From contig NZ_SSSM01000005.1 of assembly GCF_004801885.1 (NCBI RefSeq), positions 682,001 to 746,000 of the forward strand: 64,000 bases of DNA, read 5' to 3'. A model generated the notes under the pieces. The model searched no databases. It had not been told where the DNA came from and worked only from the letters and a program-made list of their open reading frames with translations. The stretch comes from Naasia lichenicola (GTDB lineage: Bacteria; Actinomycetota; Actinomycetes; Actinomycetales; Microbacteriaceae). Positions 26,777 to 37,286 of the stretch are shown here, in pieces. The position numbers were made by a program, and so were the translations under genes. Every line of letters begins with the position of its first letter. Positions within the stretch are counted from its first letter, which is position 1.

Positions 26777-27259
26777 ATGCTTTTCGAGGTCGGCGAGACT
26801 GTCGTATACCCCCACCACGGGGCAGCAACCATCACAGAAGTCAAGAAGCGGATGGTGAGAGGTGAAGAGAAGGTCTACCTCAAGCTGAACGTGACGCAGG
26901 GCGATCTGACCATCGAGGTCCCCGCGGAGAACGTCGACCTCGTCGGCGTCCGCGACGTGATCGGCAAGGAGGGCCTCGACCGCGTGTTCGAGGTCCTGCG
27001 TGCCCCCTTCACCGAGGAGCCGACCAACTGGTCGCGTCGGTACAAGGCCAACCTCGAGAAGCTCGCCTCCGGCGATGTGATCAAGGTCTCCGAGGTCGTC
27101 CGCGACCTCTGGCGTCGTGACCAGGACCGCGGGCTGTCCGCGGGGGAGAAGCGGATGCTCGCGAAGGCGCGGCAGATCCTCATATCCGAGCTGGCGCTCG
27201 CGGAGAAGACCGACGAAGAGAAGGCCTCGACGGTCCTCGACGAGGTCCTCGCGTCCTGA
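26777..27259 (+). CDS. carD: CarD-family RNA polymerase-binding regulator
   Basis: A 160-residue protein that stabilises open complexes at rRNA and other promoters. The N-terminal RNA polymerase-interacting Tudor-like domain begins [17 protein letters not shown], and the C-terminal helical DNA-binding domain contains [12 protein letters not shown] and [15 protein letters not shown]. The gene has a standard promoter (TAGAAT) and GAAAGG ribosome site. It is followed on the same strand by ispDF, the order seen in mycobacteria. Confidence 0.95.
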   Translation: MLFEVGETVVYPHHGAATITEVKKRMVRGEEKVYLKLNVTQGDLTIEVPAENVDLVGVRDVIGKEGLDRVFEVLRAPFTEEPTNWSRRYKANLEKLASGDVIKVSEVVRDLWRRDQDRGLSAGEKRMLAKARQILISELALAEKTDEEKASTVLDEVLAS

Positions 27260-27312
27260 GCCGTTCGTCGGCGATCGAGTTGCTCGGCAAGCGATCGGGA
27301 ACGGCTGGCTCC

Positions 27313-28449
27313 GTGACGACGGCGGTGATCGTCGTCGCCGCCGGGAACGGCACTCGCCTGGGCCTCGGCCCGAAGGCGTTCGTGACCGTCGCGGGGCGGA
27401 GCCTTCTCGAGCTGACCCTCGAGCGCGTGAATCGCGTTCGGGGTGACGTCGAGGTGGTCGTCGTCGCGCCCGCGAGCCATCTTGGAGAGGCTCAGCGGCT
27501 GGCATCCGGCGCTCGCGTCGTTCCAGGCGGTGCGACCCGCCAGCAGTCGGTGGCAGCGGGGCTCCGTGCGCTCGGGCCCGATGTGCAGCGCGTGCTCGTC
27601 CACGACGCGGCGCGCGCATTGACGCCGACGGCGCTCTTCGATGCCGTCGCCGATGCAGTCGCGGTGTCGAACGCCGGCGTCATCCCCGCCCTGGCGGTCG
27701 CGGACACCATCAAGCGCATCGACGCCGATGGCACCGTCCTCGGCACCGTCGACCGCTCGGAGCTCGCGGCCGTCCAGACGCCGCAGGGCTTCCCACGCGA
27801 CCAGCTCGACCTGGCCTACTCCGCCGTCGAGGCGGACCACACCGACGATGCAGCGGTCTTCGCGGCATCCGGAAGGACGGTGATCGTGATCCCCGGCGAT
27901 CCTCTGGCGTTCAAGGTGACCACTCCGGACGACCTGGCGAGGGCCGAGCAGCAGCTGGCCCGGTCCGAGCCCCACGTCCCCGCTGTCCGCACGGGCATCG
28001 GGATCGACGTCCACGCATTCGGCGGCGACGCCGAGCTGCGGCTGGCAGGGCTGAGCTGGCCGGGGGAGCAGGGGCTCGCCGGGCACAGCGACGGTGACGC
28101 CGTGGCGCACGCGATCTGCGACGCGCTGCTCTCCGCAGCCGGCCTGGGGGACATCGGATCGCGCTTCGGCACCGACGATCCCCGCTATGCAGGCGCCGCT
28201 GGTGAGGTGTTCCTGACCGGCACCGTGGCCCTGCTCGCAGAGGCGGGCTTCGCGCCGAGCAACGTCTCGGTTCAGCTCGTCGCCCAGCGCCCGCGCTTCT
28301 CAGCTCGTCGCATTGAGGCTGAAGCGGCCCTCTCCGCGCTGGTCGGCGCGCCGGTCAGCATCGCGGCCACTACCTCCGACGGCCTCGGATTCACCGGCCG
28401 CAGCGAGGGCGTGGCGGCGATCGCGACCGCACTCATCCGCACGATCTGA
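27313..28449 (+). CDS. ispDF: Bifunctional IspD/IspF isoprenoid enzyme
   Basis: A 378-residue fusion of two MEP-pathway steps. Residues 1-225 are IspD (2-C-methyl-D-erythritol 4-phosphate cytidylyltransferase), with VVAAGNGTRLGLGPKAF as the CTP-binding loop. Residues from about 232 are IspF (cyclodiphosphate synthase), starting GIGIDVHAF with the zinc ligands D and H, and ending with TTSDGLGFTGRSEGVAA. The GTG at 27313 matches IspD starts; an upstream TTG at 27280 adds eleven residues. Many mycobacteria keep the two genes apart, so the fusion is of note. Confidence 0.94.
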   Translation: MTTAVIVVAAGNGTRLGLGPKAFVTVAGRSLLELTLERVNRVRGDVEVVVVAPASHLGEAQRLASGARVVPGGATRQQSVAAGLRALGPDVQRVLVHDAARALTPTALFDAVADAVAVSNAGVIPALAVADTIKRIDADGTVLGTVDRSELAAVQTPQGFPRDQLDLAYSAVEADHTDDAAVFAASGRTVIVIPGDPLAFKVTTPDDLARAEQQLARSEPHVPAVRTGIGIDVHAFGGDAELRLAGLSWPGEQGLAGHSDGDAVAHAICDALLSAAGLGDIGSRFGTDDPRYAGAAGEVFLTGTVALLAEAGFAPSNVSVQLVAQRPRFSARRIEAEAALSALVGAPVSIAATTSDGLGFTGRSEGVAAIATALIRTI

Positions 28450-28472
28450 GCGCACAGCCCACTCGATAGGCC

Positions 28473-28528
28473 GAACTGCCCAGTTCTGCCACCTGGGGGC
28501 GCCCCCGACCGGCAGAATTGGGCATCTC
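28473..28528. repeat. Palindromic intergenic repeat, family A copy 2
   Basis: Arms GAACTGCCCAGTTCTGCC (28473-28490) and GGCAGAATTGGGCATCTC (28511-28528) pair with few mismatches around a nested GGGGGC-GCCCCC palindrome (28495-28506). Between ispDF and cysS, both on the plus strand. Confidence 0.8.
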
Positions 28529-28583
28529 AGCCCACCGTGCAGCGCTTCGAAGCCGCAGTTCCGCGGGTCAGTACCATTGAGCG

Positions 28584-30017
28584 GTGACCGTTCGCCTCTT
28601 CGACTCCCTCTCGGGCGGTCTGCGTGACCTCGAGCCGCTCGTCGAGGGCCAGGTCGGCATCTACGTCTGCGGCCCGACGGTGCAGTCGTCGCCGCACATC
28701 GGCCATCTGCGGTCCGCGCTCGTCTACGACCTGTGGCGTCGCTGGCTGACCTATCGCGGGCACCGCGTCACCCTGGTGCGCAACGTGACCGACATCGACG
28801 ACAAGATCCTCGCCAACGCCGCCAAGAGCGGGGCCGAAGGGACCAGCGAGGAGTGGTGGGCGCTGGCCTACCGCTACGAGCTCGAGTTCACCGCGGGCTA
28901 CACCGCCCTCGGAGTCCTCCCGCCGACCTACGAGCCTCGGGCGACCGCCAGCGTTCAGCAGATGATCGAGCTCATCCAGCGACTCATCCAGCGCGGGCAC
29001 GCCTACCCCGCACCCGACGACTCCGGTGACGTCTACTTCGACACCGGGAGCTGGGCGGAGTACGGCGCGCTCACCCGCCAGAAGGCCGACGACATGGTGG
29101 CAGCGACGGACTCGGATCCGCGAGCCAAGCGCGATCCCCGCGACTTCGCGCTCTGGAAGGGGCGCAAGCCGGCCGAGCCGGAATCCGCGTCCTGGGGCTC
29201 GCCATGGGGAGCGGGTCGCCCCGGCTGGCACATCGAGTGCTCCGCGATGGCCGCCCGCTACCTCGGCCCGCAGTTCGACATCCATGGCGGCGGGCTGGAT
29301 CTGCGCTTCCCGCATCACGAGAATGAGCTCGCCCAGTCCCGGGCTGCCGGCGACGCCTTCGCCAACCACTGGGTGCACAACGGGCTGGTCAACGTCGGCG
29401 GCCAGAAGATGTCCAAGTCGCTCGGCAACTCGGTCTACGCGGCCGACCTGCTCGCGGCCGCCCGTCCGATCGTCGTGCGCTACTACCTCGGCGCCGCCCA
29501 CTACCGCTCCGTGCTCGACTACCACGACGGTGCCCTCGCCGAAGCGGAGGCCGCGCTCGACCGGATCGAGACCTTCCTCGAGCGCGCCGCCCGACAGCTC
29601 GACGACACCGCCGTGCCATCCGGCATCGAGCGGGTGCCGGATGCCTTCGCAGCGGCGCTCGACAACGATCTCGCGGTTCCGGAAGCGCTGGCGGTGCTGC
29701 ACGAGACGGTCCGAGCCGGGAACGCGGCTCTCGACGCGGGCGACCTGCAGGTCGCTGCCGCACTGCGCGGCGAGGTGACCGCGATGGTGCAGATCCTCGG
29801 CGTCGATCCGGCATCCAGCACGTGGCAGGGGGGCGTCGATACCGCCGGCCGCCAGGCGCTCGGAGCGCTCGTCGACCGCCTCCTCATCGACCGCCAGGAG
29901 GCGCGCGCCTCGAAGGACTTCGCTCGAGCCGATCACATCCGCGACGAACTGGTCGCCGCAGGCATTACGCTCGAGGACTCTGCCAACGGAACCCACTGGA
30001 GCATCAATGGCGAATAA
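28584..30017 (+). CDS. cysS: Cysteinyl-tRNA synthetase
   Basis: A 477-residue class I synthetase. The HIGH motif is in [12 protein letters not shown], the KMSKS motif in [10 protein letters not shown], and the zinc ligands are present in CGPTVQ and WHIECSAM. Its length and the C-terminal DALR-like and anticodon-binding portion distinguish it from MshC, the mycothiol ligase paralogue. The GTG at 28584 has TACCAT six bases upstream, so it appears leaderless. Its end overlaps rlmB by 11 bases. Confidence 0.96.
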   Translation: MTVRLFDSLSGGLRDLEPLVEGQVGIYVCGPTVQSSPHIGHLRSALVYDLWRRWLTYRGHRVTLVRNVTDIDDKILANAAKSGAEGTSEEWWALAYRYELEFTAGYTALGVLPPTYEPRATASVQQMIELIQRLIQRGHAYPAPDDSGDVYFDTGSWAEYGALTRQKADDMVAATDSDPRAKRDPRDFALWKGRKPAEPESASWGSPWGAGRPGWHIECSAMAARYLGPQFDIHGGGLDLRFPHHENELAQSRAAGDAFANHWVHNGLVNVGGQKMSKSLGNSVYAADLLAAARPIVVRYYLGAAHYRSVLDYHDGALAEAEAALDRIETFLERAARQLDDTAVPSGIERVPDAFAAALDNDLAVPEALAVLHETVRAGNAALDAGDLQVAAALRGEVTAMVQILGVDPASSTWQGGVDTAGRQALGALVDRLLIDRQEARASKDFARADHIRDELVAAGITLEDSANGTHWSINGE

Positions 30018-31002
30018 GCCAGGGCGCGCCGGCGCCGTACGCAAGTCCACGAGCGGCGCCAAGGTGGGCACCGGCGGCCACGGACGCAAGGCCCTCGAGG
30101 GCCGCGGACCCACTCCGAAGGCCGAGGACCGCACCTACCACTCCGCCGCGAAGCGCAAGCAGCTCCGCGAGCGGGCCGAGGCGCGCTCCGGCACATCGTC
30201 CGGAGGCGGCGACACCCGCTCCCGCGCACCCAAGCGCAAGTCCACGAGCGACGAGGCCGAGATCGTCACCGGCCGCAATTCTGTCGTCGAGGCTCTGCGC
30301 GCGCGCATCCCCGCGACGGCTCTCTACGTCGCCCAGCGCATCGAGGTCGACGAGCGGGTCCGCGAGGTGCTCTCCGTCGCGAACAACCGCGCGATCCCCA
30401 TCATGGAGATCACCCGCCCCGAGCTCGATCGGATCGCCGGCGAGAACGCCGTCCACCAGGGCCTCGCGCTCAAGGTGCCGGCGTACGAGTACGCGCACCC
30501 GCTGCAGCTCCTCGACAACCTCGAGGCCAAGGGCCAGCTGCCGCTGCTCGTCGCCCTCGACGGGATCACCGATCCACGCAATCTCGGCGCCATCATCCGC
30601 TCGGTCGCCGCGTTCGGCGGTCAGGGCGTCATCGTTCCCCAGCGCCGTTCGGTCGGCGTGACTGCGGCCGCCTGGCGCACGTCGGCGGGTGCCGCCGCTC
30701 GGGTGCCGGTCGCCATGGCCGCGAACCTGACCCAGACGCTCAAGGCGCTCAAGGAGCGCGGCGTATTCGTGATCGGCCTCGATGGCGACGGGGACACCCC
30801 GCTGCCCGGACTCGAGCTCGCCGATCAGCCGGTCGTGCTGGTCGTGGGCTCCGAGGGCAAGGGGCTGTCCCGCCTCGTCACCGAGACCTGCGACGCCGTG
30901 GTCTCGATCCCGATCCACGCCGCTACGGAGTCGCTCAACGCGGGCATCGCCGCCAGCGTCACCCTGTATGAGATCAGCAAGCTCAGGGCCGCAACGGAGT
31001 AA
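30007..31002 (+). CDS. rlmB: 23S rRNA (guanosine-2'-O-)-methyltransferase RlmB (SpoU/TrmH family)
   Basis: A 331-residue enzyme. The first 90 residues are a Lys/Arg/Gly-rich extension typical of actinobacteria. Then comes the substrate-binding domain ([20 protein letters not shown]) and the knotted SPOUT domain with motif 1 [20 protein letters not shown], motif 2 [12 protein letters not shown] and motif 3 [18 protein letters not shown]. It methylates G2251 in the peptidyl transferase centre. It overlaps the cysS end. Confidence 0.93.
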   Translation: MANKPGRAGAVRKSTSGAKVGTGGHGRKALEGRGPTPKAEDRTYHSAAKRKQLRERAEARSGTSSGGGDTRSRAPKRKSTSDEAEIVTGRNSVVEALRARIPATALYVAQRIEVDERVREVLSVANNRAIPIMEITRPELDRIAGENAVHQGLALKVPAYEYAHPLQLLDNLEAKGQLPLLVALDGITDPRNLGAIIRSVAAFGGQGVIVPQRRSVGVTAAAWRTSAGAAARVPVAMAANLTQTLKALKERGVFVIGLDGDGDTPLPGLELADQPVVLVVGSEGKGLSRLVTETCDAVVSIPIHAATESLNAGIAASVTLYEISKLRAATE

Positions 31003-31048
31003 GAGGCCGCTGGTGCCGGGGCCGGCGGATCACAGATCGGCGCGACCG

Positions 31049-31164
31049 GCCTCGATACGCGCCGTAGACGGCGCTACTCGACCAACGTCTATGGTCGGGG
31101 AGTTCTCGGGAAGGTGACCCGACTCTGCGGCCTCGATACGGCCGTGAACGGCGCTACTCGACCA
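31049..31164. repeat. Two copies of a 36-bp dispersed repeat
   Basis: GCCTCGATACGCGCCG followed by TAGACGGCGCTACTCGACCA occupies 31049-31084, and a near-identical version occupies 31130-31164. Each contains inverted halves (GCGCCGT/ACGGCGC). I know sequences of the CTCGATACG...GCTACTCGACCA type as frequent intergenic repeats of Microbacteriaceae and related actinobacteria. Confidence 0.82.
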
Positions 31165-31186
31165 CCGGGCGTTCCACTCGCCGGCT

Positions 31187-32506
31187 CTATACCTTCGAGC
31201 GCCAGTCGTCTCCGTCGGCGGGGTCCACCGCAGCCTCGAGGTCGCCCGGCCGCAGGTCGATCGGCGCGGTGAACATGCCCGTCGCCGGGTTGATCATCAT
31301 CGCCTCGTCACGGCGGTGCCGGAGGATGTCGTCGATGTAGGCGGAGACCGCCTCGGCGAGCGGCACGTCCCTGCTCTGGTTCTGCGACATGAACCAGCGG
31401 TGCTCCAGGAGCTGGTGGAAGATCTCCGCCGGCTCGAGCTTGCCCTTGAGATCCTTCGGGATCGCGCGGACGACCGGCTCGAACACCGTCGACACCCACT
31501 CGTGCGCCATGGCCTCCTCGTCGAGGTGCGGCTTGCCGAACGCCGCAGAGTAGGAGTCCAGGTCGTTGAGCAGCCGACGGGCCTGATTCTCCTGGGCATC
31601 GATGCCGGTGAGTCGGATCAGGCGGCGCTGGTGGTGGCCCGCGTCGACGACCTTGGGCTGGATGCGCACCTGGGTGCCGCTCTCATCCGTCTTGATGACC
31701 AGCTCCTCGATGTCGAAGCCCAGCTCGTTGAGCCGGTCGACCCGCTCGTTGATCCGCCAGCGCTCCTGGTTCGGGAAGGTCTCCCAGCCGGTCAGCTCCT
31801 TCCAGAGCGTGCGGTACTGGGCCACGATCCGCTCGCTGATCTCGAGCGCATCGAACTCGTCGGCCACCCGGCCGCCGGCCTCGAGGTCCATGAGCTCGCC
31901 GGCGATGTTCACCCGGGCTACCTCGAGGTCGTTCTCGCGCTGTCCGTTGGACAGCCCGCCGGTGTAGAGCTTGCCCGTCTCCGCGTCGACGAGGTGCGCC
32001 GCGAACGAGCCGGCGTCGCGGCGGAAGAGGGTGTTCGAGAGCGACACATCGCCCCAGAAGAAGCCGATGATGTGCAGCCGGACGAGCAGCAGGGCGAGCG
32101 CGTCGACCAGACGCGTGGCGGTGTCCGGCCGCAGCGACTGCGAGAACAGGGCGCGGTAGGGCAGCGAGAACTTGAGGTGGCGCGTCACGAGGACGGAGTC
32201 GAGCGGGGCGCCGTTCTCATCCGTCCGCCCGGCGATCACCGCGACCGGCTCGACGCACGGGATCTCGAGCCGCTGCAGCGTGCGGAGCATCTCGTACTCG
32301 CGGCGGGCGAGATCGTCGGAGGTCTCCTTGACGGCGATGACGTAGCCGGAGAGGTTGACGAAGCGGACGAGGTGGCGCGAGATGCCCTTCGGCAGTGTCG
32401 CGATGTTCTCGTCGGGCCAGTCCTGCAGAGGAAGGTCCCACGGCAGATCGAGCAGCGCGGGGTCGACCATGGCGGCCTGGATGTTGAGAGAACCGGAGAT
32501 AGCCAT
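31187..32506 (-). CDS. DUF4032 kinase-fold protein
   Basis: A 439-residue protein. The N-terminal half has an atypical kinase-like fold; HIIGFFWGDVSLSNTLF resembles the H-x-D-x4-N catalytic loop, with HLVDAETG as a possible DFG-like site. The C-terminal half is DUF4032, with ALAIH-free helical segments. It is a conserved actinobacterial protein of unknown substrate. TAGGCT lies eight bases before the ATG. It follows the msiK-like gene on the same strand, after a terminator. Confidence 0.75.
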   Translation of the reverse strand: MAISGSLNIQAAMVDPALLDLPWDLPLQDWPDENIATLPKGISRHLVRFVNLSGYVIAVKETSDDLARREYEMLRTLQRLEIPCVEPVAVIAGRTDENGAPLDSVLVTRHLKFSLPYRALFSQSLRPDTATRLVDALALLLVRLHIIGFFWGDVSLSNTLFRRDAGSFAAHLVDAETGKLYTGGLSNGQRENDLEVARVNIAGELMDLEAGGRVADEFDALEISERIVAQYRTLWKELTGWETFPNQERWRINERVDRLNELGFDIEELVIKTDESGTQVRIQPKVVDAGHHQRRLIRLTGIDAQENQARRLLNDLDSYSAAFGKPHLDEEAMAHEWVSTVFEPVVRAIPKDLKGKLEPAEIFHQLLEHRWFMSQNQSRDVPLAEAVSAYIDDILRHRRDEAMMINPATGMFTAPIDLRPGDLEAAVDPADGDDWRSKV

Positions 32507-32538
32507 CGGGCCTCAGCCTAAATGTCGGGGAACGGAAA

Positions 32539-32568
32539 GGGGCCTGCCGCGGAAACGCGACAGGCCCC
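32539..32568 (-). terminator. Terminator after the MsiK-type ATPase gene
   Basis: GGGGCCTG-x-CGCG pairs with CGCG-x-CAGGCCCC around a GAAA tetraloop, with one internal mismatch. Read on the minus strand it is followed by a short TTTCC stretch. Confidence 0.78.
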
Positions 32569-32605
32569 CAATGCAGGTCAGTCGACCCGAATGGACTCGT
32601 GCTGA

Positions 32606-33709
<1,104 letters not shown>

Positions 33710-33957
33710 GGTTGAGCATCTCCTTCACCGGCAGGTACGTGCCGGACGATCCGTAGTGAAAGTACGACCGCGCGTCATCACACGGTCACGCCAAGTATGG
33801 CACCGCAAGAAGCCCAGATGGGCGGTCGATTTCCGGATGCCGCCGCGACACAGTGCGGATCCAGGCCCCTCCTTGGGCCTTTCCCAGCATGAAGCCCCTA
33901 CTCTTTTGACGGCGATTCGACTTCTGGAGCGGTCGCCGCGCACGAATTGGAGACCTC

Positions 33958-34878
33958 TTGTCGAACGCCCCATTCAGTGAGGGACGACCTTCGAAGAACG
34001 ACCGCCGCGAGGCGGCCCGCGAGAAGGCCCGTCTGCTCCGCGAGGAGCAGCGCAAGCGCGAGCGTCGCAACAAGGTCCTCCTCGGCGGTGGGATCGGCGT
34101 CGGCGTCCTCGCTGTCATCGCCATCATCGCCTTCGTGATCTTCACCTCCATCCGCCCCGCAGGTCCCGGCCCGGCCAACATGGCGAGCGACGGCATCAAG
34201 CTGACCAGTGACACCGCGGGCGCCATCACCTACATCCCGACCACGGCCCTGGCGAACGACGCCGATCCGGTCGCCTCAGATGCCAATCTCGACGGCGCGG
34301 TCGACATCCGCATCTACATCGACTACCTCTGCCCGTTCTGCAACCAGTTCGAGACGACCAACAACGACCAGATCTCCCAGTGGGTCGCCGACGGGTCCGC
34401 CACCTACGAGGTGCATCCGATCGCGATCCTCACCAGCCAGTCGCTCGGCACGCGGTACTCCAATCGCGCCGCGAACGCCGCGGCCTGCGTGGCGAACTAC
34501 TCGCCGGACGACTTCCTGGCCTTCAACAACCTGCTCTTCAAGAACCAGCCCGAGGAGCAGACCGAGGGCCTGACGAACGACGAGATCCTCGGCCTCGTCA
34601 CCGAGGCGGGGGCGACGGACTCGTCCATCGAGAAGTGCGTGAACGACGGCACCTTCAACTCGTGGGTGACTGCGTCCACCGCGCGCGCTCTCGACGGGCC
34701 CCTGCTCAACACCGACGTGGAGAAGGTGACCGGCACCCCGACCGTCCTCGTCAACGGAGTCCAGTACACCGGAACCCTCACCGACGCCGACGAGTTCGCC
34801 GCGTTCGTCCTTCAGCAGTCGGCGGTCACCTCGACGCCCACCCCGACGCCGACGCCTTCCGCGACGCCGGCGGGCTGA
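33958..34878 (+). CDS. Membrane-anchored DsbA/thioredoxin-like oxidoreductase
   Basis: A 306-residue protein with a charged cytosolic N-terminus (residues 1-40, Arg/Lys/Glu-rich coil), one helix (41-64), and an extracytoplasmic thioredoxin-fold domain of DsbA type. The active site is C125-P-F-C128 in YIDYLCPFCNQFE, followed by the cis-proline region TGTPTVLVNG. The tail is Pro/Thr-rich. The start is a TTG at 33958 behind GGAG. Close relatives include actinobacterial disulfide-forming proteins. It is divergent from msiK. Confidence 0.87.
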   Translation: MSNAPFSEGRPSKNDRREAAREKARLLREEQRKRERRNKVLLGGGIGVGVLAVIAIIAFVIFTSIRPAGPGPANMASDGIKLTSDTAGAITYIPTTALANDADPVASDANLDGAVDIRIYIDYLCPFCNQFETTNNDQISQWVADGSATYEVHPIAILTSQSLGTRYSNRAANAAACVANYSPDDFLAFNNLLFKNQPEEQTEGLTNDEILGLVTEAGATDSSIEKCVNDGTFNSWVTASTARALDGPLLNTDVEKVTGTPTVLVNGVQYTGTLTDADEFAAFVLQQSAVTSTPTPTPTPSATPAG

Positions 34879-34937
34879 TCGACTGATCCTCCGGACCGGG
34901 GCCGTTCCCTACTATGGAGGGGCGGCTCCGGCCGCAT

Positions 34938-35010
34938 GCCGGCTTGGCGCAATTGGTAGCGCACCGTACTTGTAATACGGGGGTTGCGGGTTCAAGTCCC
35001 GCAGTCGGCC
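34938..35010 (+). tRNA. tRNA-Thr (anticodon TGT)
   Basis: Acceptor GCCGGCT pairs with AGTCGGC through one wobble. The anticodon stem CCGTA/TACGG encloses CTTGTAA, giving anticodon TGT, and the T arm is GCGGG-TTCAAGT-CCCGC. CCA is not encoded; the discriminator base reads as C. Confidence 0.95.
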
Positions 35011-35127
35011 CCAATCCTCTGCTCCGTTCCCGAGCCGGGCAGCTCGGTCTCTCCGTCGGCCTCGAGACGCGCAACGTAGTGTGATGTTGTAGATGCAACC
35101 AACGACGCTCTGAAAGGAGCCGCCGTC

Positions 35128-35790
35128 ATGGCACTCGCAGACCTGCGATCCGACCACTTCCCGTTCACTGCGGCCGATGCGCCGCCCGTGCTCCTGCTGC
35201 TGCACGGCTACGGTTCGAGCGAGCACGACCTCGCCGGCCTGGGCCCGGCGCTCGATCTCGACCTGCCGTGGGCGTCGCTCCGAGCGCCCGTCGAACTGGG
35301 CAACGGAGGCGCGGCCTGGCTCCGCATCGTCACGCCCGGCAACCCGGATCCCGAGTCGGTCTCCGACGCGACGGACGCCATCTGGGCGTGGATCGACTCC
35401 GAGCTCCCCGGCGGCGCCCCTGTCATCCCGATCGGGTTCTCGCAGGGCGGCCTGATGGCCAGCCAGCTGCTGCGCACCCGGCCCGAGCGAGTCCTCGGCA
35501 CCGTCATCCTCGGCGGCTTCGTGCAGGGTGCGGAGCAGCCGTCCGACGAGCTGCTGACCGCGGACCGCCCGCTCGTCTTCTGGGGAAGGGGCGCGAACGA
35601 CGGTGTGATCGCCGAGGCGGCCATCCAGCGCACGACCGCCTGGCTTCCGGAGCATTCGACTCTGACCGAGCGGATCTACCCGGGGCTCGGACACGGGATC
35701 AATCGCGATGAGCTCGCGGACGTCGCCGCCTTCGTGCGCGCCGCTCTCGATCGCTCAGAGGCGCTCGCCGCGACGGGGGAGCGGGCATGA
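35128..35790 (+). CDS. Alpha/beta hydrolase, phospholipase/carboxylesterase type
   Basis: A 220-residue serine hydrolase. The nucleophile sits in GFSQGGLMA, an oxyanion-forming HGYG is near residues 27-30, an acid lies in GRGANDGVI, and the catalytic histidine is in YPGLGHGIN. It matches small carboxylesterases of the YpfH/acyl-protein thioesterase type. AAAGGAG precedes the ATG. It overlaps the DUF3105 gene (ATGA) and heads a three-gene run with DUF3105 and DUF305. Confidence 0.87.
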   Translation: MALADLRSDHFPFTAADAPPVLLLLHGYGSSEHDLAGLGPALDLDLPWASLRAPVELGNGGAAWLRIVTPGNPDPESVSDATDAIWAWIDSELPGGAPVIPIGFSQGGLMASQLLRTRPERVLGTVILGGFVQGAEQPSDELLTADRPLVFWGRGANDGVIAEAAIQRTTAWLPEHSTLTERIYPGLGHGINRDELADVAAFVRAALDRSEALAATGERA

Positions 35791-36431
35791 CAGGGCCGCT
35801 GATGGGCAACGGCGGCAGAGAGGCGCGGCGCACCGAGAAGGTCGAGCGCTTCAAGCGCGAGCAGGCGGCGAAGGCGCGACGACGGAGGTTCGGCATCATC
35901 GGCGCGATAGCGGGAGCGGTGGCGCTCGCGACCATCGTCGTGATCGCCGTCGTCCTCACCCCGCCGGCCGCCGACCCGGCGGACGCCGCTCTCGAGGGCG
36001 TGCAGACCTTCACCAATGCGTCGACGCACGTCACGGACGCGGTCGACTACGCGCAGTCCCCGCCAGCGGGCGGCCCGCACAATCCGATCTGGCTCAACTG
36101 CGGCGCCTACAGCCAGCAGGTGCCCGACGAGAACGCGGTGCACTCGATGGAGCACGGCGCGGTCTGGCTGACCTACGATCCGGACGCCCTGTCGGACGAC
36201 GAGCTCAGCAGCCTGCTCCAGCTCGTGCCCGCCACCTACGCGATCATCTCGCCGTACCCGGGGATGAGCACGCCCGTCGCGATCAGCGCGTGGAACGCAC
36301 AGCTCAAGCTCGACACCGTGGACGCGGATCGGATCGACGCCTTCATCGAGACCTACTGGCAGAGCGGGGACGCACCGGAACCGGGCGCGGCGTGCACGGG
36401 CGGGGTGGACGGCCCCGGACGCATTGCCTGA
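35787..36431 (+). CDS. DUF3105 membrane protein
   Basis: A 214-residue protein. A basic cytosolic N-terminus with RREARRTEKVERFKREQAAK is followed by one helix (residues 36-58) and an extracytoplasmic DUF3105 domain that contains PPAGGPHNPIWLNCGAY and SMEHGAVWLTY. Some DUF3105 proteins have a single conserved cysteine and a histidine motif, both seen here. The function is unknown. It overlaps genes on both sides by four to eight bases, so the three are coupled. Confidence 0.85.
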   Translation: MTGPLMGNGGREARRTEKVERFKREQAAKARRRRFGIIGAIAGAVALATIVVIAVVLTPPAADPADAALEGVQTFTNASTHVTDAVDYAQSPPAGGPHNPIWLNCGAYSQQVPDENAVHSMEHGAVWLTYDPDALSDDELSSLLQLVPATYAIISPYPGMSTPVAISAWNAQLKLDTVDADRIDAFIETYWQSGDAPEPGAACTGGVDGPGRIA

Positions 36432-37128
36432 TCCGAGGGCAGCCCGCGCGGCCGCGGAATCGGCTGAAGAGCCGACCGCGCACTCGACCGTGCAGGCGAC
36501 GCGCTCGGATGCCCGCAGCCGCGTCCTGATGGTGGTGGCGCTGCTCGCGGTCGCGATCGTCGTGGGCGGAGTCGGCTACTCCGTCGGCCGCCTGAGCACA
36601 CTCTTCGCGGGCACCCCGGGAACGGACAGCGTCGAGGCGGGGTTCGCTCGAGACATGCAGGTGCACCACAACCAGGGCGTCGAGCTGGCGATGATCATCT
36701 ACCCGGACTCCGACGATGCCGGCATCCGCTCCGTCGCCTACGACATCGCCACCGCCCAGGCGCAGCAGTCTGGTCAGATGTACGGCTGGCTGACGACCTG
36801 GGGAGTTCCGCAGTATTCGACGGATCCGCCGATGAGCTGGATGTCGGACGACGGTTCGCACGGGCACGACGGCACCGCCGTCCCGATGCCCGGACTCGCG
36901 ACCGCCGCTCAGATCGACGAGCTCGAGGCGGCGACCGGCGCCGAGGCCGACCGGGTGTTCCTGCAGCTGATGATCGCCCATCATCGGGGAGCGATCGAGA
37001 TGGCGAGGGATGTGCTCGAACGCTCCGACCAGCACGCGGTGGTCGATCTCGCGACCTCGATCGTGCGCAGCCAGACCTCCGAGATCGATCTGCTGCAGGA
37101 CCTGCTCGAGGGGCTGCCCGCGGCATGA
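36424..37128 (+). CDS. DUF305 (ferritin-like fold) membrane protein
   Basis: A 234-residue protein with one N-terminal helix (residues 34-60) and two DUF305 repeats. The first is ARDMQVHHNQGVELAMI; the second is QLMIAHHRGAIEMARDVL. These HH/M motifs may bind metal, and the family often sits near copper-resistance genes, although none is adjacent here. The start appears to be a TTG at 36424 that overlaps the DUF3105 stop; no other initiator nearby gives a better fit. Confidence 0.82.
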   Translation: MPDPRAARAAAESAEEPTAHSTVQATRSDARSRVLMVVALLAVAIVVGGVGYSVGRLSTLFAGTPGTDSVEAGFARDMQVHHNQGVELAMIIYPDSDDAGIRSVAYDIATAQAQQSGQMYGWLTTWGVPQYSTDPPMSWMSDDGSHGHDGTAVPMPGLATAAQIDELEAATGAEADRVFLQLMIAHHRGAIEMARDVLERSDQHAVVDLATSIVRSQTSEIDLLQDLLEGLPAA

Positions 37129-37286
37129 CGGCGTCCGGAAGCGGGGCCGCAGGCTCCGGAGACCCGCAACTTCTGCATCCGTGAAGAGTGGTCGATCTTT
37201 TCGGCCGATCGCCGGCTGCCCACCGTTCCGGCGTGCTTGCCTGGGCTCAGCTGCGGTGTCCGTCTGCGGCTGAAGGGAGGAGGTCC

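Noticed and set aside
27280-27312. TTG start for ispDF eleven codons upstream
   Set aside because: IspD proteins begin just before the VVAAGNGTRLG loop; the GTG at 27313 fits, and the extra residues have no homology.
28584-30017. MshC (mycothiol ligase) instead of CysS
   Set aside because: It has 477 residues and a C-terminal anticodon-binding part, which MshC lacks.
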